Shown in pieces: positions 1-7,187 of a DNA stretch of 11,645 bases; the stretch's first letter is position 1, and the number at the start of each line of letters is the position of its first letter. The DNA is from Rhodanobacteraceae bacterium (GTDB taxonomy: Bacteria > Pseudomonadota > Gammaproteobacteria > Xanthomonadales > SZUA-5), in contig QIMA01000029.1 in NCBI GenBank assembly GCA_003233535.1, positions 1 through 11,645 of the forward strand, read 5' to 3'. The translations under genes were made by a program, and so were the position numbers. The notes under the pieces are model-generated. The model did not search any database. It was not told the origin of the DNA and was given only the letters and a program-made list of their open reading frames with translations.

Positions 1-167
1 ATGAACTCGCGCGATGCTCGCGCAGGACATTGGTAGGCCAGTGGTTTTTCACAGTGTTTTTCAAGAAAAGGGAGCGGTGTAGTGGTTCATACACCCGACT
101 GAGGAAAAGTCGTTGGGCGATCAAGGGCCTAGCGAGGGCGCGTGAAGTTTATGAAATTCCGGGCTAG
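1..167 (-). repeat. Interspersed repeat, long copy 1 (cut by window start)
   Basis: Read on the minus strand from 167 downward, this begins CTAGCCCGGAATTTCATAAA and matches the copy at 6957-7104 almost base for base through the internal part. The window starts inside the far arm (ATGAACTCGCGCGAT at 1-15), so roughly 16 bases of terminal repeat are missing. Between the internal GCTCC and the conserved ATGTCCTGCGCGA it carries about 40 bp (plus-strand positions about 31-70) where the 6957 copy has 4 bp. That extra part contains GTTTTTCA twice (44-51 and 56-63). It lies 148 bp beyond the ppsA stop codon, with its AAACTTCACGCG end facing ppsA. Confidence 0.85.
105..135 (-). terminator. Terminator-like hairpin inside repeat copy 1
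   Basis: On the minus strand TCGCTAGG (135-128) and CCCAACGA (117-110) can pair with two mismatches, followed by CTTTT (109-105). It is the counterpart of the better hairpins at 6990-7021 and 9094-9124 and would act on transcripts leaving ppsA. The two mismatches make this the weakest of the three. Confidence 0.35.
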
Positions 168-263
168 CCCGCCGGTGCTCGCAACCGCAACCCCGCCCAA
201 TGTCGCGCACGCTGCGCTTTGCACAGCCTACGTACACATCGCCGTCTGATTGGGCCCTGCAGC

Positions 264-281
264 AGCGGGCCGCCGCCCGCT
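264..281. other. GC-rich stem-loop downstream of ppsA
   Basis: AGCGGGC (264-270), loop CGCC, GCCCGCT (275-281): a perfect 7-bp stem 35 bp beyond the ppsA stop codon. There is no U-run on either strand, so it is at best a pause or RNA-end-stabilising hairpin. The rest of 168-315 shows no gene on either strand. It does hold CTGGCACT twice (285-292 and 298-305). Confidence 0.3.
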
Positions 282-297
282 CTCCTGGCACTGGCTA

Positions 298-332
298 CTG
301 GCACTATCTTGCCCTTCAGCCCTCAGCCCTAG
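298..332 (+). repeat. CTGGCACT/heptamer module, copy A (overlaps ppsA 3' end)
   Basis: CTGGCACT followed by a TTGCCC block and heptamer-spaced TCAGCCC TCAGCCC. It aligns with 7150-7187 at about three quarters of positions with one or two single-base gaps. Read on the minus strand, the heptamers (AGGGCTG) encode the last residues of PpsA and its TGA stop, so the module has supplied or replaced the end of that gene. Confidence 0.5.
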
Positions 333-2700
333 TAGTCGCATGCTTGGCCAGCATCAACCAAGTATCCACCACCGTATCGGGGTTCAGCGACACGCTCTCG
401 ATGCCCTGATCCAACAGCCAGGCTGCTAAATCCGGATGATCGGATGGGCCCTGTCCGCAAATGCCGATGTACTTGCCAGCGGCGAGGCAGGCCTTGATCG
501 CGCGTTCGATAAGGAACTTGACTGCCGGATTGCGCTCGTCGAACGAGTCTGCAATCAGCGCCGAATCGCGATCCAGGCCCAGGGTGAGCTGAGTCAGATC
601 GTTGGAGCCGATGGAGAAGCCGTCGAAATGCTCGAGGAAGTCCTCAGCCAGCAGTGCGTTGGACGGCAGCTCGCACATCATGATGACCTTCAGGCCGTCC
701 TTGCCGCGTTCCAGGCCAAACTCGGCCAGCGTTTCGATGACTTTCTCGGCCTCGCTGACCGTGCGCACGAAGGGGATCATGGCCCAGGCGTTGGTCAGAC
801 CCATTTCTTCGCGGACTATACGCAGCGCGCGGCATTCCAGCTCGAAGCAGTCCTTGAAGCTGGGGTCGACGTAGCGCGAGGCGCCGCGGAAGCCGAGCAT
901 TGGGTTTTCTTCGTGCGGCTCATAGCGGCGACCACCGATCAGATTGGCGTATTCGTTGCTCTTGAAATCGCTTAGGCGAACGATGACCGGGTTGGGCGCA
1001 AACGCCGCGGTAAGCGTGGCGATGCCTTCGGCCAGACGATCAACGTAGTAAGACACCGGATCGTCGTATCCAGCCATGCGCTGTTCGATTAGCTCGCGGG
1101 TTTCTTCGTCCTGGAGGTCAAACTCCAGCAGTGCCTTGGGATGCACGCCAATGTGGCTGGCGATGATCATCTCCAGCCGCGCCAAACCGATGCCAGCGTT
1201 GGGCAGCTGCGCGAAATCGAAGGCGCGCTCCGGGTTGGCGACGTTCATCATCACTTTCAGCGGCGCCGACGGCATCGCGCCCAGATCGGTGTTGATGATC
1301 TCGAAGGGTAGTTCGCCATCGTAAACGTAGCCGGTGTCGCCTTCGGCGCAGGAAATAGTGACTGCTTGGCCTTCCTTAATGGCGCGCGTGCCGCGCGTGC
1401 TGCCGACGATAGCCGGAATGCCGAGTTCGCGCGCGATGATCGCCGCGTGGCAAGTGCGGCCACCGCGGTTGGTGACGATCGCCGCGGCGCGCTTCATGAT
1501 CGGTTCCCAGTCGGGATCGGTCATGTCGGTGACCAGCACGTCACCGGCCTCTACGCGATGCATTTCGGCAGAGGAGGCGATGATCTTAGCCTTGCCTGCA
1601 CCAATCTTCTGACCAATAGCCCGGCCTTCGACCAGTACTTCACCGCGTTGCTGCAGGTGGTACTTCTCCAGCTTCTGCGTCGATTCACGGCTCTTCACCG
1701 TTTCCGGGCGCGCCTGCACGACGTAAATTTTGCCGTTCTCTCCGTCTTTCGCCCATTCGACGTCCATCGGGCGGTCGTAATGCGCCTCAATGGCCAGCGC
1801 AATGCGCCCCAGTTCGGTCAGCTCTTTGACGTTCAAGCAGAATTGGCTAACTAGTTCCGGCGGCGTGGTTTCGATCCGTACGCGCTCGCCTTCTACGCTG
1901 GAATAGACCATACGCTGCTGCTTTGCGCCGAGACTGCGGCGGAGTAGGGCGCGTTTGCCCGAGCGTAAGGACGGCTTGTACAGGTAGAACTCGTCTGGAT
2001 TAACCGCGCCCTGAACCACCATCTCGCCGAGGCCCCAACTGCCGGTCGCGAAAACGACGTCTTTAAAGCCACTTTCGGTGTCGATGGTAAACAACACGCC
2101 GGAGCAGGCCAGATCGCTGCGCACCATCTGCTGAATGCCGGCCGACAGCGCAACCTGCGCGTGGTCGAAGCCGTGATGAACGCGGTAGGCGATTGCGCGA
2201 TCGTTGTACAGCGAGGCGAATACCTCGTGCACCTTGACCAGCACGTCGTCGATACCGCGAACGTTGAGGAAAGTCTCTTGCTGGCCGGCGAAAGAGGCAT
2301 CCGGTAGGTCTTCGGCGGTTGCTGAAGAGCGCACGGCAACCGCCGGATCGGCGTGACCGACACGTTCGGCAAGCTCGGTATAGCCGCTGCGGATCGCCTT
2401 CTCCAGGCGTTCGGTGAGCGGCGTTTCCACCATCCACTGGCGGATTTCCGCACCGGCTACGGCCAGGGCGCTGACGTCCTCGATGTCCAGCGTGCTTAGG
2501 CGCTGCTCAATCCGCTTGGCCAAACCGCTTTGCGCCAGATATTCGACGAAGGCGCTCGCCGTGGTGGCATATCCGCCGGGCACGGCCACGTCGGCGCTGG
2601 CCAAGTTGCCGATCATCTCGCCCAGAGAGGCGTTCTTGCCGCCGACTTCCGCCAAATCAGTTAAACGCAGTCGGTCCAGCCACAGGATTGCTTCGCTCAT
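316..2700 (-). CDS. ppsA: Phosphoenolpyruvate synthase
   Basis: Makes PEP from pyruvate with ATP and water, giving AMP and phosphate; it is the cytosolic entry step of gluconeogenesis from pyruvate or lactate. The 794-residue product matches the family length. The N-terminal ATP-grasp/PPDK domain spans about residues 1-350 (start [11 protein letters not shown], then [11 protein letters not shown]). The swivelling phosphohistidine domain has [18 protein letters not shown] with catalytic His418. The C-terminal TIM barrel carries [14 protein letters not shown] and [11 protein letters not shown] with the proton-donor Cys748. Thr416, two residues before the histidine, is the position PpsR phosphorylates in characterised homologues. 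The frame is open upstream to 2784, but the start at 2700 is preferred: GGAG lies 8 bp upstream, MSEAILW is the family's usual N-terminus, and the longer version would overlap ppsR. The C-terminal RAEG and stop lie in a heptamer repeat. Confidence 0.97.
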   Translation of the reverse strand: MSEAILWLDRLRLTDLAEVGGKNASLGEMIGNLASADVAVPGGYATTASAFVEYLAQSGLAKRIEQRLSTLDIEDVSALAVAGAEIRQWMVETPLTERLEKAIRSGYTELAERVGHADPAVAVRSSATAEDLPDASFAGQQETFLNVRGIDDVLVKVHEVFASLYNDRAIAYRVHHGFDHAQVALSAGIQQMVRSDLACSGVLFTIDTESGFKDVVFATGSWGLGEMVVQGAVNPDEFYLYKPSLRSGKRALLRRSLGAKQQRMVYSSVEGERVRIETTPPELVSQFCLNVKELTELGRIALAIEAHYDRPMDVEWAKDGENGKIYVVQARPETVKSRESTQKLEKYHLQQRGEVLVEGRAIGQKIGAGKAKIIASSAEMHRVEAGDVLVTDMTDPDWEPIMKRAAAIVTNRGGRTCHAAIIARELGIPAIVGSTRGTRAIKEGQAVTISCAEGDTGYVYDGELPFEIINTDLGAMPSAPLKVMMNVANPERAFDFAQLPNAGIGLARLEMIIASHIGVHPKALLEFDLQDEETRELIEQRMAGYDDPVSYYVDRLAEGIATLTAAFAPNPVIVRLSDFKSNEYANLIGGRRYEPHEENPMLGFRGASRYVDPSFKDCFELECRALRIVREEMGLTNAWAMIPFVRTVSEAEKVIETLAEFGLERGKDGLKVIMMCELPSNALLAEDFLEHFDGFSIGSNDLTQLTLGLDRDSALIADSFDERNPAVKFLIERAIKACLAAGKYIGICGQGPSDHPDLAAWLLDQGIESVSLNPDTVVDTWLMLAKHATTRAEG

Positions 2701-2777
2701 GTATACAGCTCCGGAGGGCAAGGGCAAAACCGCTATGATGCGGTGCAGTAACCTCACTGACAAGGTGGTGCGAGACA
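2701..2777. promoter_or_regulatory. Divergent ppsA/ppsR control region
   Basis: Seventy-seven bases separate the two start codons. On the minus strand TTGTCA (2763-2758) and CATCAT (2740-2735) are 17 bp apart and would give ppsA a leader of about 28 nt containing its GGAG (2712-2709). On the plus strand TATGAT (2734-2739) is a good -10 hexamer for ppsR, but no matching -35 is visible. Both -10 candidates fall inside an inverted repeat, ACCGC-tatgat-GCGGT (2729-2744), a plausible operator. The ppsR ribosome site is AAGGTGG (2762-2768), 9 bp before its ATG. Assignments are by eye. Confidence 0.45.
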
Positions 2778-3608
2778 ATGGCATCCGAAGTTGACGATCG
2801 ACCGCGGCCTATATTCTACGTTTCAGACGGTACCGGAATTACTGCAGAGACCATTGGTCACAGCGTGCTCACGCAGTTTGACGGCGTGCGTTTCGCGACT
2901 CTGCGCCTGCCCTTCGTAAACAACGAGGTGCGGGCGAGGGCAGCGGTCATTTCGATCGAGAAGGCGCGAAACAAGACCGGGCAAAGACCGATCGTGGTCA
3001 ACACCGTGATCGATCCGGGCCTCAGCTCGATTTTGGCGGAAAGCGGTGCGCTCATGCTCGACGTGTTCGCGCCGTTCATCGGCCCGCTGGAGAAGGAGCT
3101 GGGCTGTCTGCGTACCAGTCGCGTGGGCCGAGCACATGCGATTACGGCTGACTACGAAGCGCGCATCAACGCGACCAACTACACCTTGGCTCACGACGAC
3201 GGTTTCGATGTCAATTTCTCCGATGCCGAAGTGATCCTGGTGGGCGTCTCGCGCTCAGGCAAGACGCCGACCTGTTTGTATCTGGCACTGCAATACGGCG
3301 TGCGCGCCGCTAACTACCCGCTGATACCAGAGGACATGGAGGGCGAGCGCCTGCCCGCGCGATTGTTGCCGTACAAAGCCAATCTGCACGGCTTGACCAT
3401 CGACCCGGTGCGGCTATCGCAGATTCGCAGCGAGCGCCGCGCTAACAGCCGCTACGCATCCCTAGAGCAGTGCCGCCACGAGGTGTCGGTGGTGGAGCAG
3501 CTACTCGCACGCGAAGGGGTTCCTTATCTGAGCACGACCCACACGTCGATCGAGGAAATCGCCAGCAAAGTTATGCAGTCGCTGGGGATGAATCGGCAGA
3601 TGTACTAG
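2778..3608 (+). CDS. ppsR: PEP synthase regulatory protein (kinase/pyrophosphorylase, DUF299)
   Basis: A bifunctional cytosolic regulator that switches PEP synthase off by ADP-dependent phosphorylation of a threonine next to the catalytic histidine, and on again by phosphate-dependent removal of that phosphate. The 276-residue length is normal. Family signatures are visible: [19 protein letters not shown] near the N-terminus (residues 13-31), [20 protein letters not shown], the P-loop-like GVSRSGKT at 156-163 followed by [11 protein letters not shown], then [20 protein letters not shown] and the C-terminal [15 protein letters not shown]. Its target gene ppsA is the divergent neighbour, with the target threonine intact. 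The TAG stop codon (3606-3608) lies inside the CTAG that opens a repeat arm, so the repeat end and the gene end coincide. No truncation is evident, since the C-terminus SLGMNRQMY aligns with the family end. Confidence 0.97.
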   Translation: MASEVDDRPRPIFYVSDGTGITAETIGHSVLTQFDGVRFATLRLPFVNNEVRARAAVISIEKARNKTGQRPIVVNTVIDPGLSSILAESGALMLDVFAPFIGPLEKELGCLRTSRVGRAHAITADYEARINATNYTLAHDDGFDVNFSDAEVILVGVSRSGKTPTCLYLALQYGVRAANYPLIPEDMEGERLPARLLPYKANLHGLTIDPVRLSQIRSERRANSRYASLEQCRHEVSVVEQLLAREGVPYLSTTHTSIEEIASKVMQSLGMNRQMY

Positions 3609-3635
3609 CTCGGATATTTCATGAACTCGCGCGAT
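3605..3635 (+). repeat. Interspersed repeat, single 31-bp arm
   Basis: CTAGCTCGGATATTTCATGA continuing to CTCGCGCGAT matches the left arm of the palindrome at 10185-10247 with two differences (T for C at 3610, A for G at 3616). It stops at exactly the base where that palindrome has its axis; beyond 3635 no second arm follows. It overlaps the ppsR stop codon. The rest of 3636-3704 shows no recognisable feature. Confidence 0.75.
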
Positions 3636-3704
3636 TGCCGGTGGTTACGTTTTCCTGTTGATCTGGGGCCATTCGTTGGCCGGATTTGATGTCCGTGGTT
3701 TTGA

Positions 3705-4094
3705 TGTAGAACGCCAGCGCAGGCACAGACCGCTGCCACGCTGAGCGAGAAGGAAGCGCAGCGGCGACGCAGCTTGGTGCAGCGCAAACTATTGGCGATC
3801 GAGCAGGCTGATGAAGCTGAATCCGTCGCCAAACGCGGTCGTCAGCGTGCCGTAGAGCGCACCGACCTTCGGGACTGCGCCTAGCGGCAGACGCAAGGAC
3901 TGCAACACGGCTCGCGTGAGTTATTCAAAGGGTCCTTAAGTGCCGATAGATTGATCCTCAGCGACGGCCTGCTGGAGTATCGTGAAGGAGTGATCGTCGA
4001 GTCGGAAGGGCCGACGACCACCTGCGAGTGCGTTCAGCAAGGAGGGGCCACCAATGAGTCGCGATTGCGCCTCCGTCGACGCGCTGCTGATTAG
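3705..4094 (+). pseudogene. Degenerate reading frame upstream of the GGDEF-EAL gene
   Basis: One plus-strand frame is open from 3705 to a TAG at 3882-3884 and again from 3885 to a TAG at 4092-4094. The first part reads as a charged, helix-like stretch (TLSEKEAQRRRSLVQRK, then RGRQRAVERTD). The second contains LSADRLILSDGLLEYREG and VIVESEG, with mostly G or C in third positions. Changing the single internal TAG would join both into about 129 codons. There is no ATG; only TTG at 3951 or GTG at 3990 could start a short product, which would overlap the next gene by 41 bp. I do not recognise a family. It may be the eroded end of a gene, or chance openness in GC-rich DNA. Confidence 0.3.
4039..4045 (+). 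promoter_or_regulatory. Strong ribosome binding site of the GGDEF-EAL gene
   Basis: AAGGAGG lies 8 bp before the ATG at 4054 and fixes that start. It is by far the best Shine-Dalgarno site in the window. Confidence 0.8.
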
Positions 4095-6930
4095 CGTGCT
4101 GGAATCGGCAGACGTTGGTGCGCTGTGTCGCTGCGTTGCCGAGTATGCGAGTGTGGTATTCGCAGTTGAAAACCTGGAGTTGATCGTTGCTGACTGCGAC
4201 TTGCCGAGGTTGAGCAAAGATTGCGCGCAGGCATCGATCCGCAACGGCATAGGCGAGCAGATCGGCACGCTACGCTGGCTAGCCGATGAGACTGACCCCA
4301 CGGTAGGCCCACTTTGGTCACGACTGGTGGACACGCTGGGGAGTGGGTTAGCTCGACTGCTGGAAACCGAGTCACTGCGTGACAGCGTTCTAAGCCTGCA
4401 GGGAGCCGAGCGGGTGGAGCGGGCGCTCTTTGCGATTGCCGAGATGTCCAGCTCCGATCAGGACATGCCGGAGCTGCTGCGTGGCCTGCATCAGATCATT
4501 GGCGAACTCATGTACGCCGAGAATTTCATGATCGTGCTCTATGACGGCGATCGAGATGTGCTGCGCTTCATTTACTTCGCCGACGTCAAAGACAGCACTG
4601 AGCTTGATACTTCTGCGGAGGTACCCGCTTCGGAAATGACCAGTAGCCTGACATTGGCGGTCATCCGATCCGGGCAAGTGCAAATGGGTCCGTCTATCGA
4701 GATTCGGGCTGGTCTGAATCTGCCCAAGGACCCCAAGCTGGGGCCAGACAGTGAAGACTGGCTTGGCGTTCCGATGATTGGCAGTACCAGCATCCGCGGT
4801 GCGCTAGTCGTCCAAAGCTACGATCCCAGCTTGCGTTTTTCCGATGACGACCGGACGTTACTGTCCTACGTCGCGCAGCACATCATGACCGCGCTAGAAC
4901 GCAAGCAGGCACGCGACGAGTTGGAACGCCGCGTTGCTGAGCGGACCGGCGAACTGGCTCATGCCAATGATGAGCTGCGCTTCGAGGTAGCCGAAAGACA
5001 GCGTAGTGAAAAGCTGCAGGCGGCGCTATTTCGAATTGCCGAGCTGTCGAGCACGACGGAGACTCTCGAGGCCTTCTACGTGGCGGTACATGGCATTGTC
5101 GGAGAGCTGCTTTACGCTCGAAATCTCTTTATCGCGCTGCTCTCCGATGACGCTACACAGCTCGTGTTCCATTACTCAGTCGATGAGGTGGACGCACAGC
5201 GTCCGCGGCGCAACTTGGCTAAGGGCCTGAGTGAGTATGTGCTGCGCACCGGGCGCGCCTTGCTCGCAGACCGGGCTCTAGTGAGTGACATGGCCAAGGC
5301 CGGTGAGGTCACCAGTTTTGGCGCGCGCAGCGTGTGTTGGCTAGGAGTGCCCCTGGTTTGTGACGAGCGTACCGTGGGCGTGCTCGCGGTACAAAGCTAC
5401 TCGCCTGAGATCGTATTCAGCGCCCGCGATCAGGAGCTGTTGACCTTTGTCGGCTTCCATATCGCCACCGGCTTGGAACGCAAACGCGCACAGGACTCCC
5501 TGCGTATTGCCTACGCCGACCTGGAGCAGCGTGTTGCCGTACGCACCAAGGAGTTGGCGGATACTAATCGCGAACTGGTCGATCAGATCAGCGAGCGCGA
5601 AAAGGTGGAAGAAAGACTCAAGCATCAGGCGCTGCATGACGCGCTTACCGGCTTGCCTAATCGCGGTTATCTGCTTGACCGCCTCGGACTGGCGCTGATG
5701 CGCTATCAGCTCAACCGCGAGCACAGCTTTACGGTGCTGTTTTTGGACTTGGACCGGTTCAAGGTGATCAACGACAGCGTCGGTCACCTAGTCGGGGACG
5801 AGATGCTCAAGCAGGCCGCGACGCGTATCCGCGCCGCGGTGGGTAGTGGCGATACGGTGGCGCGCCTAGGCGGCGATGAGTTCGCCATCCTGATGGAAGA
5901 CTTGGGCAGCGTAGACGACGCAGCCAAGCTCGCACGCCGGGTGATAGACACGTTAAGCGAGCCGATGCGGGTCGCCAATAAGGAACTATTTACGTCGGCT
6001 AGCATCGGCATAGCCGCCGCTCACCCGCGCTATTTGCGTGCGGAGGAACTGCTGCGCGACGCCGACGTGGCCATGTATCGAGCGAAGGCCGCAGGTCGTC
6101 AGCGCTTTGAGCTATTTGATGAGCGGCTGCGTGCGGAGGCCCTGCGGGTGTTGGATTTGGAAGGGGATCTGCGTCGCGGCATTTCCCGTGGCGAATTTGA
6201 GCCGTACTTCCAGACCATCGTTAGCCTCGACGACGAACGGGTGATTGGCTACGAGGCGCTGCTGCGCTGGCATCATCCACAGCGCGGATTGTTGCTGCCC
6301 GCAGATTTTCTCGGCGTGGCTGAAGACAACGGCAGCATTGAGCAAATCGACTGGGAGATCTTTGCGATGTCTTGTCGTCTGGCTCGTTTGTTACCTAACC
6401 CCGATGCTTACGTCGGGATCAACGTTTCCGCGCGCCAGTTCCACACCCCAAAATTCGATCGAACCGTTCTTGAATTGATTGAAAACAATGGTTTAGAGAC
6501 AAAACGCATCCGTCTGGAGGTCACCGAAGGCGCGCTGTTGGAAAACTCCCACCGGATCCGCCGGATTCTGGAGAATCTGCGCAACCACGGCGTGTTGGCG
6601 CACCTTGATGACTTCGGTACGGGTTATTCGTCGCTTAGCTACCTGCACCAATTCCCAATTCACGCGCTGAAGATCGATCGATCCTTTGTCTCTGATCTCG
6701 GCGTTGGCCGTCACAGCGGCAGCGCAGCAGTGGTTCGGGCGATCGGTGCGCTGGCGCAGTCAATGAATCTGGAGGTGATCGCCGAAGGTATCGAAACCTC
6801 AGTTCAGCGTGCTGCCGTGGAGGAGTTGGGCTGCCGAATCGGTCAGGGTTTTTTGTTCTCTCAGCCGCGGCCGGCCAGTGAAATTGCGGCGACGGCCAGG
6901 AGTGCGAGTTCCGCCACCCAGGTGCAGTAA
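4054..6930 (+). CDS. GAF-GAF-GGDEF-EAL cyclic-di-GMP signalling protein
   Basis: A 958-residue cytosolic protein (no membrane segment or signal peptide) predicted to make and/or break c-di-GMP under control of bound ligands. In order: a divergent GAF-like N-terminus (about 1-115) with five Cys by residue 57; GAF 1 (about 120-285); a coiled coil (LERRVAERTGELAHANDEL); GAF 2 (about 325-477); a second coiled coil (LEQRVAVRTKELADTNREL); GGDEF (about 530-690); EAL (about 705-945). The cyclase motif GGDEF (606-610) is intact, but the RxxD product-inhibition site reads GSGD. The EAL site is complete: EALLRW (734-739), NVSARQF, LEVTEGALL, DDFGTG (852-857), LKIDRSF with Lys873, and EGIE (911-914). A phosphodiesterase role, possibly with cyclase activity, is the best guess. 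The two GAF-plus-coil units are clear duplicates. The next feature downstream is a repeat with a terminator-like hairpin. Confidence 0.95.
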   Translation: MSRDCASVDALLISVLESADVGALCRCVAEYASVVFAVENLELIVADCDLPRLSKDCAQASIRNGIGEQIGTLRWLADETDPTVGPLWSRLVDTLGSGLARLLETESLRDSVLSLQGAERVERALFAIAEMSSSDQDMPELLRGLHQIIGELMYAENFMIVLYDGDRDVLRFIYFADVKDSTELDTSAEVPASEMTSSLTLAVIRSGQVQMGPSIEIRAGLNLPKDPKLGPDSEDWLGVPMIGSTSIRGALVVQSYDPSLRFSDDDRTLLSYVAQHIMTALERKQARDELERRVAERTGELAHANDELRFEVAERQRSEKLQAALFRIAELSSTTETLEAFYVAVHGIVGELLYARNLFIALLSDDATQLVFHYSVDEVDAQRPRRNLAKGLSEYVLRTGRALLADRALVSDMAKAGEVTSFGARSVCWLGVPLVCDERTVGVLAVQSYSPEIVFSARDQELLTFVGFHIATGLERKRAQDSLRIAYADLEQRVAVRTKELADTNRELVDQISEREKVEERLKHQALHDALTGLPNRGYLLDRLGLALMRYQLNREHSFTVLFLDLDRFKVINDSVGHLVGDEMLKQAATRIRAAVGSGDTVARLGGDEFAILMEDLGSVDDAAKLARRVIDTLSEPMRVANKELFTSASIGIAAAHPRYLRAEELLRDADVAMYRAKAAGRQRFELFDERLRAEALRVLDLEGDLRRGISRGEFEPYFQTIVSLDDERVIGYEALLRWHHPQRGLLLPADFLGVAEDNGSIEQIDWEIFAMSCRLARLLPNPDAYVGINVSARQFHTPKFDRTVLELIENNGLETKRIRLEVTEGALLENSHRIRRILENLRNHGVLAHLDDFGTGYSSLSYLHQFPIHALKIDRSFVSDLGVGRHSGSAAVVRAIGALAQSMNLEVIAEGIETSVQRAAVEELGCRIGQGFLFSQPRPASEIAATARSASSATQVQ

Positions 6931-6956
6931 CGCACGCTAGAATTTACCAACGGGTG

Positions 6957-7104
6957 CTAGCCCGGATGTTTCATAAACTTCACGCGCCCTCGCTAGGCCC
7001 TTGATTGCCCAGCGATTTTTTCTCAGTCGGGTGTATGAACCACTACACCGCTCCTTCGATGTCCTGCGCGATCATCGCGCGAGTTCATGAAATATCCGGG
7101 CTAG
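6957..7104 (+). repeat. Interspersed repeat, complete 148-bp copy
   Basis: Both ends are intact: CTAGCCCGGATGTTTCAT at 6957 and its inverse ATGAAATATCCGGGCTAG ending at 7104. The interior holds a hairpin with a T-run (6990-7021), GTGTA-N8-TACAC, and a GCGCGATCATCGCGC palindrome next to the right arm. The inverted symmetry continues into the flanks: CGGGTG precedes the left CTAG and CCACCCG follows the right one, with CCAA/TTGG further out. It contains no open frame of note. It begins 26 bp after the GGDEF-EAL stop and fills most of the gap before mutL. It could be a MITE moved by a transposase encoded elsewhere; CTAG at both ends would fit a 4-bp target duplication of the kind IS5-family elements make, or may simply be part of the terminal repeat. 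Confidence 0.88.
6990..7021 (+). terminator. Rho-independent terminator-like hairpin inside the repeat
   Basis: TCGCTAGG (6990-6997) pairs with CCCAGCGA (7008-7015) with one A-C mismatch and is followed directly by six T (7016-7021). It lies 59 bp beyond the GGDEF-EAL stop codon and in the right orientation to end that transcript before mutL. Confidence 0.55.
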
Positions 7105-7149
7105 CCACCCGTCTTGGCCCTTCGGTCCGCTAGCCACTGGAGACGCCTG

Positions 7150-7187
7150 CTGGCACTCTTTGCCCCTCAATCCTCAGTCCTCAGTCT
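7150..7187 (+). repeat. CTGGCACT/heptamer module, copy B (abuts mutL start)
   Basis: CTGGCACT, TTTGCCC, then three heptamers CTCAATC CTCAGTC CTCAGTC (7166-7186) and a T, immediately followed by the mutL ATG. It is related to 298-332. The stretch contains no Shine-Dalgarno sequence; the nearest GGAG (7139-7142) is 45 bp from the start codon. Confidence 0.6.

Noticed and set aside
200..409. Small plus-strand frame downstream of ppsA
   Set aside because: Overlaps the ppsA C-terminus antisense, has no ribosome site and no recognisable motif.
436..975. 179-residue plus-strand frame opposite ppsA
   Set aside because: Lies wholly antisense to catalytic PpsA sequence, with no recognisable domain or ribosome site.
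2701..2784. Longer ppsA start at 2784 (822 residues)
   Set aside because: It would overlap the ppsR start, the added residues do not resemble the family N-terminus, and GGAG sits correctly for the ATG at 2700.
3605..3832. 75-residue minus-strand frame in the gap after ppsR
   Set aside because: Runs through the repeat arm and has no ribosome site or family resemblance; considered as a transposase remnant but no DDE-like or zinc-finger pattern was seen.
7166..7186. CRISPR-like tandem repeat before mutL
   Set aside because: Repeat unit is 7 bp with no spacers; it is a short tandem heptamer, not an array.
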